Shown here piece after piece: positions 1 through 9,530 of a stretch of 64,000 bases of DNA (the stretch's first letter is position 1; each line of letters begins with the position of its first letter). The notes beneath the pieces were generated by a model, which was not told the DNA's origin, searched no databases, and worked only from the letters and a program-made list of their open reading frames with translations. Source of the stretch: Gambelia wislizenii (taxonomy: Eukaryota > Chordata > Lepidosauria > Squamata > Crotaphytidae); assembly GCA_030847615.1 (NCBI GenBank), contig JAUMIR010000001.1:177711001-177775000 (forward strand), in the 5' to 3' direction. The position numbers and the translations under genes were made by a program.

Positions 1-470
1 TTTAGCAGCAACACAACCACCACCACCACCTCATTCAGGGGCACAGCACATTTTCATTGCTTTGGGGGCTGAGGAGCTTCGGTTTTTGTTGTTGTTGTTG
101 TTTTGACCCTGAAGCTGTCCTGTTCAATTTCTTCCACTGGCTCTTGGGTTCTCCTTAAAAACAGGTATGCCTTTCCAGTTCACAGATTCCCTCCTTATTC
201 TGCCCAAGCAGCTCTGTGTAATTCCCAAGGTTTGCATAATTGAAAGAGAGACTGGCAGCAAGTGAGAAGTTGCTCTGGGCATTTTCAGAGCAAAACCATG
301 TGGGCTCCCCCCCCCCCGACTGTTTCTAGCAGATGTTGCTTGCAGAGCATCTTTCAGCTCCAGCACCTCAAAAGGCAGTCTCTGAAACGTGATTCTTTAT
401 TCCTGGCTTTCCACTGGCATTACAAACACTCCGGGAATGCATGGTTAAAATAAGGCAAAAGGTTCTCTTT
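1..470. other. no gene recognised
   Basis: AT-balanced flank with short CAC and GTT runs and a C-run near 308-318. The short reading frames here have no recognisable domain. I see nothing I can name. Confidence 0.5.
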
Positions 471-931
471 ATTACACGGTATTAAGAGGGTGGTGGTGGT
501 CCAGACCTCCATGCCCCCCCCCCGGCTCTCGCTCCCTCTCCACCCCCGGAGCGCACCGACCCAGCTCGCAGGCTGCCCGGGTCAGCCCTCGCCAGCAAGC
601 CAGTCCCACCCTCGGCTGGGCGCCTCCCCTTGGAAATGGGGTGATCGCGGGGCGGGGGGGGGGGTTAGCCCGCCGGGAAGGGAGGGGAGCCAACGGAGGC
701 CAGGAGGAACCGCCTTGAGCACAGCCAGAGGCTGGAGGTTGTGTGTGTGCGAGAGACATAGCGAGAAAGCTGAGCTGAGGACTTCTCTGTTCCCTCCCGC
801 CAAGCCCGGGGGGCACCTTGAGGGCAGGGGGACGTACCCTCCTCCCCATCCGAAGGTTGTGGCCATCGCTTCTCGGGACGCCCGCTCTCCCACGGGCAAC
901 AGCCTTCGCCTTTCCTGACCCCCCCCTCCCC

Positions 932-1450
932 CAGGGCCGGTTTAAGGCACCGGCGGCGTCAGCATCCGCAGGGGCCCCCATCATCGTGGGGACCCCCATA
1001 GTAACCCTCCTCCTGCAAAAACATTATTAGTCATAATCTGAATATCCTGTCCTGTGAATAGCTTAGGTTGAGTTAGGTTCCATTGACCTGAGAGAAACAT
1101 ATGGGACCCCCCAAATAAAGCATTGCAGGGGGCCCCAAAATGCCTTCAACCTGTCCTGCCTCCCTCTCCTCTATTTTCCCCTCCCTTGATCCCCCCCCCC
1201 AGGTACCTGCTCTGGTCTCATCCCCCACCCAGGACCGGTTGAAGGAATTTGGGGGACCCCTGCAACGCTTTATTTTTTGGGGGGGGGCATATCTTTATCT
1301 CAGCCCAATGTAACCTACGCTATTCACCGTACAGGATATTCAGATTATTACTACAGTAATAATGTTTTTGCAAGAGGAGGGTTATGGCGCCCTCCCCACA
1401 CAATGACGACCCCCCTGCGGTTGCAGGGGCTGCAGGGCCCTTAAACCCCA
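932..1450. mobile_element. large fold-back (MITE-like) element
   Basis: Two arms of about 225 bp, 932-1158 and 1230-1450, are diverged reverse complements around a roughly 70-bp spacer. Shared blocks include the ends (GGTTTAAGG), a stretch with TGCAAAAACATTATTA, one with TCTGAATATCCTGT, and a third resembling AATAAAGC(A/G)TTGCAGGGG. There is no coding capacity. This suggests a non-autonomous fold-back DNA element. Superfamily and target-site duplication were not resolved. It sits upstream of the CpG island. Confidence 0.65.
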
Positions 1451-1867
1451 CCCAAAAGCTCTCGTTGCGGCTAAACAGGGCGGCGTTGAGCCTGTCCCCC
1501 TTTCCATGGGGCGACTCGGAAAGGAGTGGGGGGCCGCCACCGCCCAGCCCCCGGGGCCTCCCTGCATCTGGCTCGCCTCAGGGCCCTCCGCCCAGCCCAG
1601 TAGCACAGCCCTGCCGACGAGGGCCGAGGTTTCCGGCCGCCTTCCTCACAGGGCTTGTTGCCGCGGTGCCACCGGAGCGTCCCAGCTGTCGGGAGGGAGG
1701 GAGGGGCCCTGCGACGCCCGGGGCCCCGGCCTGGGCGGGCGGGCGGACGGACAAACGGGGCCCATGGCGTCGCAGGGCCTCTCCCCTCCCGGCTATTCCA
1801 GAAAGCTTTCCTCTTGGGGTTCCTACGTTGGAAGCCAGACCCCCTCACCCCACCCCTGTCGCCTCCA

Positions 1868-2030
1868 GTCCCACTTTTTAATTTTTTATTCTTTTCACTT
1901 TTATATGTTTTATATTTACATATACTTGTCATGATTTTAATCCGTTTAAAACTTTTCATGGTCTTGTCTGTGTCGTGAGCCGCCTTGGGTCCCGTTCTGG
2001 GAGGAAGGCGGCTTAGAAAGAAAGAACTTT
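1868..2030 (+). repeat. L2/CR1-type LINE 3' tail fragment
   Basis: A T-rich stretch is followed by a sequence around 1975-2015 (GTGAGCCGCCTTGGGTCCC) and then GAAGGCGGCTTAGAAAGAAAG. This is the typical 3'-terminal signature of L2-like LINEs and their SINEs in reptiles. The coding part is absent, so this is a short 5'-truncated insertion. Confidence 0.5.
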
Positions 2031-2152
2031 GGTCCTCAGAAAGTTGGGGCAACCCCCTTCACCCAGTTTATAGCGTAACCAGGGCAGGCGAAGGAGCGCG
2101 GAAGCTGCCAGAATCAGTCTACAGTGTTCCCCCCCAAACTCGGTCTGAGAAT

Positions 2153-2477
2153 CCACACGACACCAATAACCCAGTTTGAAACCGGATTATTTGCCACAGC
2201 ACCTTCCATTGGAAACTGTTTAATGCAGTGTAGATGTGTAAATAGCTATTGCTTAAAACAATTTGTAAGCCGCTCTGATAGCCTTGTGGCTGAAGAGCGG
2301 GGTATAACTAACTAAAAATAAAATAAATAATTCCTATGGAACCCTGGGATTTGGAGTCTGGCGAGGAGCCCCGGCCCTCTTGGCGAGAGACCTTGCAAAA
2401 CTCCAAACCCTAGGATTCTATCGGAAGATGCCTGGGCAAATAATCCGGTTTCAAAGTGGGTTATTGGTGTGGTGTGG
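2153..2477. mobile_element. fold-back MITE interrupted by a retroposon tail
   Basis: The left arm at 2153-2195 and right arm at 2435-2477 are near-perfect inverted repeats of about 43 bp containing CCGGTTTCAAA-type and AATAACCC/GGGTTATT blocks. Between them, about 2255-2330 is a LINE/SINE-like 3' tail (TTGTAAGCCGCTCTGA, then a GGGTATAA-like box and A-rich AAATAAATAA). The MITE was probably there first and then received the retroposon. Confidence 0.6.
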
Positions 2478-2645
2478 CTGTAGCCCGGAGCCTCTCTGGG
2501 GAGCCTAAGGAAGGTCTCCTGGGGATCCTGGCTTGGGCGGGAAGGAAGAATGGAGAGCCCCTGCTCGGGATGGGACCTGCGCCCGCCTGAACCGTGGCCT
2601 CTCCCCCCCCCATTTCTCCCCCTCCTCCTGGCGCCCCAGCCCCCG

Positions 2646-2653
2646 TGACGTCA
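2646..2653 (+). promoter_or_regulatory. CRE palindrome (CREB/ATF site)
   Basis: TGACGTCA is a perfect 8-bp cAMP response element in a GC-rich promoter context. A second match, TTACGTCA, lies 49 bp downstream. Sites of this kind are commonly within about 200 bp of transcription starts in CpG-island promoters. Function is inferred. Confidence 0.55.
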
Positions 2654-2694
2654 CGAGCCCCCTCTCCCCTCCGAGTCGCCTCAGCCCCCCCTTG

Positions 2695-2702
2695 TTACGT
2701 CA
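2695..2702 (+). promoter_or_regulatory. second CRE-like site
   Basis: TTACGTCA is a one-mismatch CRE containing the CGTCA half-site, 49 bp after the perfect CRE. The pair is consistent with a CREB/ATF-bound core promoter. Function is inferred. Confidence 0.45.
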
Positions 2703-2749
2703 CCGTCGGCCCACCCTTTTGGCCGGAGCCCGGGCCCGCCTCCCCTCGG

Positions 2750-2962
2750 CTCCCCTTCTCTCCCTCCCTCCCTCCTCCCGGGGAGCCCCGCGCCTTCCCT
2801 CTGCCCGCCTCTGCCGCGGCGTGACCGAGCCGGCTGGCTGGCTGGGGCTGCTCCCGCTATCTGGCTCGTCCCCTCCGTCGCCTTGGCCCCGGGAGCCGGC
2901 GCCGCCTGCCTGCCTGCCTGCCTGCCTTCCTCCGAGGACGCCTGGGGGAGAAAGCGAGAGAG
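2750..2962 (+). other. ELOVL5: candidate non-coding exon 1 of the ELOVL5-like gene
   Basis: Downstream of the two CRE-like sites is a GC-rich stretch ending in a purine-rich sequence, GAGAG, followed by GTAGGA (donor GT at 2963-2964). It would join to the exon at 57452, which begins GGTAAACA and then the ATG. The 5' boundary is arbitrary because no transcription start can be read from sequence. The donor is only moderate and other GT sites in the island could be used instead. Confidence 0.35.
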
Positions 2963-3514
2963 GTAGGAGGGCTCCGGTCCAGGCCGCCCTTTCGCCCGCC
3001 CGCCCGCCGGGGCCTCTTCTTCTTCTATTTCTTCTTGGCGGGGGCCCCCCTCGCCTAGCCTCGCCACCAGCGGAGGAGCCTCGGGGTGCGGCGAGGCGGA
3101 GGAGGGGGGCAGAGGCTGGCCTTGGAGGGAAATGGAGAGCGGGGCGCGCCCTTCCTTCCTGCTGCCTGCCTGCCTGCCTTCCCCGCCGGGCTGGTCCAGG
3201 GGTCTGGCTGGACAGGGGTCAGTGTTGGGGGGGGAGACCTGGCTCGGCTCTGGGTTGCAAGAGCCCGAGAAGGTGGAGGGGAGCTCCCTTGGAGCCTCGG
3301 CATCAGCCCACGCCAGCGGCGGCCGGTGGTTGGTCGGCTGGGAACGCGGGGCTGGCAGGGAGGCGCCGGGGAGAGGAGGAGGAGGAGGGGGAGCCCGGCG
3401 CCGCTCGCGGGTCCCAGCCCCCCTCCCAGGCCAGCCCGCTCCACGTGCCTCGGCCGCCCCCTTCCCCGTTATCGCTGCCGGCGGAAAGGCGGCCCTCTCG
3501 CGAGCTCTCAACAT

Positions 3515-3523
3515 TCACCCCAC
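3515..3523 (+). promoter_or_regulatory. SRE-like motif (SREBP site candidate)
   Basis: TCACCCCAC matches the core of the classical sterol regulatory element and lies in the CpG island about 550 bp past the proposed exon 1 donor. ELOVL5 is a known SREBP-1 target in mammals, so the match fits the gene assignment. A 9-bp match in GC-rich DNA can arise by chance. Confidence 0.3.
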
Positions 3524-3719
3524 GCCCGCCCGCGGCAACAAGTGCTGCAGCCTCGGCGCGGGCTCTGCGGGGCTCCTCTTCCGCTGCGGGAGGGGGGGGA
3601 TGCTGGGTGTTTGGCTCTGTACCCACCCACCCCCGCAAGCCGGCGGTCTGAGAGACTGAGGGAGGAGCCGCCCTTTGGCTCTGCGGGTGGTGGGCAGGGT
3701 GGTAGGATTCGCACCCCGG

Positions 3720-4290
3720 TCTTCCGAAGTGGGTCCCTTGGAAAGCGGTGGGAGTGGGACGCCTCTCACGGAAAACTTCTAGGCACGACTCACACCCGTG
3801 CATCCCTCCTCCTTCTCTTCCTGTGGGCTCCAGCCAGCCCCAGGAGGTGACCATTCCCTGCCCCAAAGGAGCTCTTCTCGCTCGCCGGCGGGAGTGGTCC
3901 TGGTTGGAAGGATGCCCGCCCGTTGAAGCTGGGTTATGGGCGGCCCAGGTTCTTCTGAAGCCGCCGGTCCCCTTCTGGGTGAGAAAGCCACCTTTAGCTT
4001 AGCCAGGATTTGAACTGGGGACGGGGTGGTGCGTTGGAATGGTCGTCTGGCCCAGCTGTCTTCCCAGGCCCAATGTATGGGTTTACATTTATATTCCCTT
4101 TTTTCTTCATTCTTCATTAAGTTCAAGGAAGCATCTATGGTTCTCCTTCATACTTGTATCCTGACTCAACAACCTTGTGATGTAGACTGAGAGGAACCTG
4201 AGCTTACTCAGTGAGTTAGTTTCCTGGCTGAAGGGGAGTTGGGCTGGGATCTTTAAAGCCCAGCTTTCCGCTGCTAAGCTCTCTTACACA
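3720..4290. other. no recognised feature
   Basis: GC content falls gradually from the CpG island into intron-like sequence. The reading frames are short and domainless. I see no repeat I can name. Confidence 0.5.
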
Positions 4291-4490
4291 TTCTCTGGTG
4301 GAGGCCTTCTTAAACTTTTCCCACTCACCACCTCCTTTCACCCAAGAAATGTTTATGCAGTCCTGAGCGTATAGGTATATACAATAGCTATACAGAAACT
4401 TTTTACTGTTGCCATTTTTTTTTTTGCAACCCCCACATTCAGTTATAGGACTCCATATGGGGTCACGGTGTAAGATGCTTTGCTCTAGTG
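4290..4490. repeat. possible hAT-like DNA element remnant
   Basis: The text CTTCTTAAACTTTTCCCACTC, then GCAACCCCCACATTC and ATATGGGGTCACGG, resembles the ends of hAT-type elements that carry 'CTTAAAC...CCC' and 'GGGGTCAC' boxes. It is short and degenerate, and boundaries are approximate. Confidence 0.3.
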
Positions 4491-4628
4491 CAGTAATATC
4501 CAACCTTTGGCTGTCCAGGTGTTTTGGACTACAACTCCCAGAAGCCTAAGTCAGCTGTCCAATGGTCAGGAATTCTGGGAGCTATAGTCCAGAACACCTG
4601 GAGGGCCACAGGTTGGATGCCACTGCTC
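4490..4628. mobile_element. fold-back MITE, 'gttggactacaactcccag' type
   Basis: Arms of roughly 55 bp (about 4490-4545 and 4566-4627) are inverted repeats: TCCAACCTTTGGC...CCAGGTGTTTTGGACTA pairs with TAGTCCAGAACACCTGG...GGTTGGA. There is no coding capacity. Related pieces recur at 7905, 32505, 40143, 47715, 52980, 54270, 57575 and 62415. Probably hAT-like; superfamily not proven. Confidence 0.6.
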
Positions 4629-4642
4629 TAGTGGTTGCTCTC

Positions 4643-4749
4643 AACCAGGGCGGCTCTAAAAGTTGTTGGACTTCAACTCACAGAAACTCCAGTCAGCGGT
4701 CAAAAATTCTGGGAGCTGAAGTCCAACAACTTTTAGAGCCGCCCTGGTT
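4643..4749. mobile_element. near-perfect hairpin MITE
   Basis: The 37-bp arms at 4643-4679 and 4713-4749 are almost exact reverse complements, running from AACCAGGGCGGCTCTAAAAG to its mirror, around a 33-nt loop. It follows the previous fold-back element with only 14 bp between them. Transcripts crossing it would form a long stable hairpin. Confidence 0.65.
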
Positions 4750-5241
4750 GACAACCAGGTGGTTAGCGATGTCTTTCCAAGCAGCAAAACGGAGTATCTC
4801 TTCCACAGGGAAAGATGCAGAGGCTTTGGAGCTACAGGAGAAGAATCTCTCTCCTTTCTTTGTGCATCTCATTGAGCAAACTTATGCTAATCCAGTGTTC
4901 ACGCGCGCGCGCACACACACACAGTTAACTCCCAGCAAGCTTTCCTGTTTATATGGGAGATTAAGGCTGCAGTCCTGTGGATTTTTTCTTAACTATAAAC
5001 CCCATTGAACAGAATGGGATTTACTTTCAAGTAGGCATGCAGTTAAATTATGAGAAGTAGAACTCTTTGCCTCCCCTTCTGCATTGGCTGCATGGTGAAA
5101 AGTTGGAGGACTGTCAAGTTCAACTTTTTCTGGAGCTGTATGGGAGGGAAAATTCTTTGGGCAATTTGCTACTGGGCTTTGTTAATGTATTCCTGGCCCA
5201 AATTATAGCCTTTTCTAGAGAGTGAATGCCTCTTCTGCGTC

Positions 5242-5447
5242 TGCATTGCAGAAATAGTCCAGTTTGACACCAATTTAACTGTCATGGCTCAATGCTATGG
5301 AATCCTGGGGTTTGTAGTTCGTTGTGGCACCAGAGCTCTCTGATAGAGAAGGCTAAATATTTCACAAAACTACAGATCCCAGATTTCCATAGCATCGAGC
5401 CATGGCAGTTAAAGTGGTATCAAACTGGATTATTTCTACAATGCAAG
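5242..5447. mobile_element. palindromic MITE, family A
   Basis: Terminal arms read GCAGAAATAGTCCAGTTTGACACC and the mirror GGTATCAAACTGGATTATTTC. Inner arms carry ATGGAATCCTGGGGTTTGTAG and its counterpart. The same consensus recurs at 7619 and 14441. Non-coding fold-back DNA element; the superfamily is not proven. Confidence 0.65.
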
Positions 5448-5449
5448 AT

Positions 5450-6670
5450 GCAGCCAGAGAGAAGATGCAAGACCTGGATGTGCTACCCAAAATGACATTG
5501 CACTATGGGGGTGGGGAGTTCCTCCACAACTAAGGAACCTTGATGGGTCATGCCAGCTGTGTCGTATTATTCAAAAGGAGGCAATCTTCCACTCCTGGCA
5601 TCATCAGCTGCTTTATCCAAAGAGATTTACTTCCTTTTGGAAAGAGTGCAATTTGAATAGACAGTGTTGCAACATAACTTTTATGTGACCTCACCCAGGA
5701 ATGAGTTTCTGTGTTTCATAGGATCATTCAGTCCAGCTTGATTTTGTTGAAGTGCTAATCTTCCTCTGAGAATGAATGGAACCCTCCTAAATAACCGTGG
5801 CATAGGCACTTATTTTCCATGTGGGGCAGTTGTTGAAAATAGATTAGAATCATTGACAGGACAGTGAAGGGGATGCATGGCCACTTTTTAGCTCTTACTG
5901 GAAGAAAATCATGAGAGGAACATAACACCTACCATAAGTGTATGGGTGCATAGGCACCCCCCCCCCCAAACAGTGCCACTGGGGCAGGAGTAGAGAGAAT
6001 GATGTTAAGTTTTGGGTTTTTTGATATGGGCTTTATGTGTGGTATTGTTTCATACAGTTTTGTTAACCACTGTTCCTCAGGTCATAGTAATGCACTGGTA
6101 TATAAAAAAATAACTATATTTGCTGTGATAACCTCTACTCTGGGAGCTTTGTGGCTAGTAGACTTTGGAATGCAGGAGATTCTGTATCACAGGGATCACC
6201 TTTGGGGTGATATGGAAAGGCAACACCACTGCTTAGTCAGAAAGAAGGTTTGCGCTCTGAAGACACAAGATCCTTCCTTTTCAGGGTGAAACATGCTGAT
6301 TGCAAGGCAGGGGCAGCATCTGGAAGGGGAGGCCAGCAAGGTTTTTGTATCATAGCCCCTGCAAGATGATCCCTTGCTCTGGCCAAACCAGGGATGACCC
6401 TGGTGTAACAGCAGAGCTTGGAGTAGGTACAAAGTGCAACAAAGTTGAAGGCACAGGGGAAACTGTAGCATAGAGGGAAGAACCTCAGAGCAACAGCCAG
6501 TCCTATAAATTCCCTGGCAATTTATCCATCAGGATGTTGTGCACAGATGGCTCCCCCAGATTGGCTATGCACGAAAAGCACAAATTTCTGTTTTATGACA
6601 TTATCGATTCAATTATGAGCTCTTGCATTCCTGCCTCTTCATCATTTGTGGAAGGCTAAGGAGGCCACTG
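5450..6670. other. no recognised feature
   Basis: Single-copy-looking intronic DNA with short frames only (longest under 100 codons, no domains) and a short C-run at about 5957. I see no repeat or gene here. Confidence 0.5.
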
Positions 6671-6671
6671 T

Positions 6672-6889
6672 GTGTGCATGTGTCTTCAAGTCATCTGTCA
6701 ACTTATGGTGAGCCCATTAATTTCACAGGGTTTTCATAGGCAAGGAATGCTTAGTGGTAGTTTTGCCAGATCCTGCCTCTGAAATATAGCCTACAGCACC
6801 TGGTATTTGTTGGTGGCCTCCCATCCAAATACTAACCAGAGCTGACCCAGCTTAGCATCCGGTGTCAGATGGGATCTGGTGCCTTTAGG
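6672..6889 (-). repeat. 5S-rRNA-derived SINE
   Basis: Read on the minus strand, about 6889-6790 follows the internal-promoter half of 5S rRNA (GATCCCATCTGA..., GCTAAGCTGGGTCAG, CTGGTTAGTATTTGGATGGG, then CAGGTGCTGTAGGC). The rest, to 6672, is a body ending in a GACTTGAAGACAC-type RTE-like tail. This matches the 5S-derived SINEs known in squamates. It is not a functional 5S gene because only part of the rRNA is present and it is diverged. Confidence 0.75.
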
Positions 6890-7618
6890 ATTGAAGTCCA
6901 GATAGGAGGGGATGGGTTGGAAGAACCAATTGTTGGTTCTGGTTTCTCACTCTCTTTTGCAGTTCTACAACTGAGCCTAGTTCATATGATGTGTGGCATG
7001 GCATTGCGGGGAGGGGGGACAGAGGAGCCATTTCCTCTGTGAAAGAATGGCTGCTGGCTTGCTCCTGGGGAGGGATGTGGGTGGTGAGGTGGTACACAAC
7101 AGCGACATAATTTGCAGTGTATGCACTGGATGGGTGTGTTGGGTTGGCAGCTGAAGGTTTACTCTGTGTTCTTTTCTTCCACACCTTCACCTCACTTTTC
7201 CACTTGTGGTTTTCTGAAGTCAGTATTGGAAAGTTTTACATATTGGCCATTTATGATGGCATCGTTGAGACAAAACTGCTCCAGACAGATGCATTGGAAC
7301 TTGGGCTCTTCTACTGTGTTTAGTCAATGCCATGCTCCTGCCAGAAAGAATGCTTCTTTAGTCCACCTGGCCAAGTACTCACAAGAAATATGGGATGGTT
7401 ACAACTTCCCAATGAAGATCACTTATCCAGTCAAAATTCTGAGGGTTGTTTAAGCCAATGTTTGAAAATATGACTCTTGCACAAACAAAGCAATGTACAG
7501 TTCTATAGTTGTATTGTATTTTATGTGTTGTTGATTGGCTAGGTGATATGATTTTGCTTGAAAGGCTACCTAAGGTTAGGTTCAGCTTTTCTTTAACCTA
7601 GATTAGGGCTGCTGAAAC

Positions 7619-7804
7619 AATGCAGAAATAATGCAGTTTGACACCACTTTAACTGCCATGTCTCAGTGCTACGGAATTCTGGGATATATGTAGTTCTGTG
7701 AGATATTTAGCCTTCTCTGTCAGAGAGCACAACAAACTACATATCCTAGGATTCTGTAGCATGTCAGTTAAAGTGGTGTCAAACTGGCTTATTTCTGCAG
7801 TGTG
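7619..7804. mobile_element. palindromic MITE, family A
   Basis: Arms are TGCAGAAATAATGCAGTTTG at the left and CAAACTGGCTTATTTCTGCA at the right, with an internal inverted pair containing TAACTGCCATG/CATGTCAGTTA. It is the least diverged family A copy in the window. Confidence 0.65.
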
Positions 7805-7904
7805 TCAGCAGCCTAGGATACCTCTCCTTGTCTAGCACATTTGGAGGGTACCAGTTTGGAGGAGACTGTCTTACTCTGATTTAGGGGAAGTATGTAGACT
7901 GTAC

Positions 7905-8030
7905 ATGCCAGTCCATCAACATCCTTTGGACATCCCAGGAGCCCTAGCCAGCAAAGCCAGTGGTAAGGAATGCTGGGAGCTGCAGTCCAACAATACCTAA
8001 AGGATCTCATGATTCCTTCTCCTGGTCTAA
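7905..8030. repeat. fold-back repeat fragment
   Basis: It contains ATGCTGGGAGCTGCAGTCCAAC and an inverted counterpart upstream (CATCCTTTGGACATCCCAGG). Same class as 4490-4628, more diverged. Confidence 0.4.
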
Positions 8031-8974
8031 TTAGATCCAGCTTTGAGGCTAGGCAGAGTGAAGTGACTGCTTCCTCTGACAGATCTGAAGCTTCTATTAA
8101 AGGACAGTAGAATGTCAGCTACCTACACCTCTTCCATGGGTTTGTACGTGTGTTTGTAAGGATTGCATATGGAGTTGGATTTTTAGTTTTTGTGCTAAAC
8201 TGCCTACTAGCTGAGTCTTTGCAGCAGGTGATCCAGGTGTTGGAAATATCCATATATCTTTCATCCGACTGCTAAACTGGGTTTTTGTTGAGTTGCATAT
8301 TTATGGAACTTGTGAAGCTTGAAAAAATAATTAGTGGCACTAATGACACGCTTGCCCATTTATCTTTTCTGTACTTTGGGACCAACAGTGCTTGGAATGA
8401 CTAGATGATTAGGAGGGGAAGGGAACGATTAATACCATAATTTTGTCCTCAAGTGATCGTTTTGCCCTTTTTAGTCTGAAGTTTGGTTCAGTGACTACAA
8501 TGAACATGAAGATGTGAAGTCAGGGGGAGGGACAGAAAAATCAGGGGTGAGGAAACTTCCTCTCATTTTTAACCCCAGACAATTTTTCACTTTTTCCTAT
8601 AGGGAATGTAGGAGGAAAAACTGATGAAATATTTTTCTGTTTTAGAATGAGTGAAATACTTTTAAAACCAGGTTTTACTCAATAAGTATAATATAAAAAT
8701 TTGTGTGTAAGGTGTTTGGCAGAATTATAAAACAACATTTCTTGTGGGAAAAGATATACAGCACTCACACCCAAGATGTGTTTCTGCATCTAGTCCGTAC
8801 TGTCATCTTCAGGCAAGGATAATAGGAATCCCTTGCTTGAGGTGATGGTATAGTTCAATCGTTTTAATGTTGTTTTAAACTTTGTATCCAAATATGCTGC
8901 TTGCTTAGTCCTTAAGACTGTGACTACATAAGAATGTTTCTGTCCAAATAATGCACCAGCTTGTTTATTACAAA

Positions 8975-9264
8975 GTGTGTAGTCGAAGGCTTTCATGGCC
9001 GACATCCATAGGTTTTCCATGTTTTTTTTTCCAGGCTGTGAGGCCGAGTTCTGGAAGTTTATTCCTGACCTTTCGCCTGCATCTGTGGCTGACATCTTCA
9101 GAGAATGGTTGGGTGTGTGTGTGGCTCACAGTATATAACCCCCCCTCACTCCTACCCAACCATTCTCTGAAGGTGCCAGCCACAGATGCAGGCGAAAATT
9201 CAGAAATAAACTCTTCCAGAATACGGTCTCACAGCCCAGAAAAAACCCACAGAAAACCTATGTA
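8975..9264. mobile_element. Penelope-like element 3' ends in inverted (tail-to-tail) arrangement
   Basis: The left half (about 8976-9110) reads GTCGAAGGCTTTCATGGCC...GGCTGTGAGGCCG...CATCTGTGGCTGACATCTTC, which is the minus strand of the repeated Penelope-like 3' region. The right half (about 9150-9264) is the same region on the plus strand (CATTCTCTGAAGGTGCCAGC...CACAGCCC...AACCTATG). The two halves are inverted copies. Inverted partial copies of this kind are typical of Penelope-like insertions. No RT domain is present. Confidence 0.6.
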
Positions 9265-9455
9265 GTTTCTGTTTTCATCGTCCCAACTTCTCAGATAGCA
9301 AAACTAAAGTAATATGTGAACCAATTTGCTCTCTTCTTTCTCATGGAGAGCCTATTCACAATTTTTCTTTAGGAAATGTAAGGCTTTTATATTTTTTTTT
9401 AAAAAATGTGCCAAATAGTATAATTTATATGCTAGTTTATGAATGAAACATTTCA

Positions 9456-9530
9456 TGTTGTGTGCTTTCAAGTCATTTCCCACTTATGGTGACCCTAAGG
9501 CAAACCTATCACAGGGTTTTCATTGTTGTT
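9456..9530 (-). repeat. SINE 3' tail fragment (RTE-type)
   Basis: On the plus strand it reads GTGTGCTTTCAAGTCATTTC...CACTTATGGTGACCCTAAGG...CACAGGGTTTTC. This is the complement of the tail shared by the local tRNA-SINEs. Only the last 75 bp or so remain. Confidence 0.55.

Larger units (their letters stand above)
2530..3720 (+). promoter_or_regulatory. ELOVL5: CpG-island promoter region, probably of the ELOVL5-like gene
   Basis: This stretch is strongly GC- and CpG-rich and has no TATA box in a plausible place. It contains a perfect CRE palindrome (2646-2653), a second CRE-like site (2695-2702), tandem CTGC/CCTG runs (about 2905-2930 and 3160-3180), a CACGTG E-box near 3443 and an SRE-like TCACCCCAC at 3515-3523. 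It is the only CpG island in the window. It lies upstream of, and on the same strand as, the start-codon exon at 57452. ELOVL genes commonly have a CpG-island first exon and a long first intron, so assignment to ELOVL5 is inference. The 372-codon open frame across it is a Pro/Arg/Ser-rich compositional artefact. Confidence 0.6.

Noticed and set aside
2533..3651. 372-codon open frame in the CpG island
   Set aside because: Composition is Pro/Arg/Ser/Gly throughout, several frames on both strands are open at once, and no domain or splice logic supports it. GC richness removes stops.
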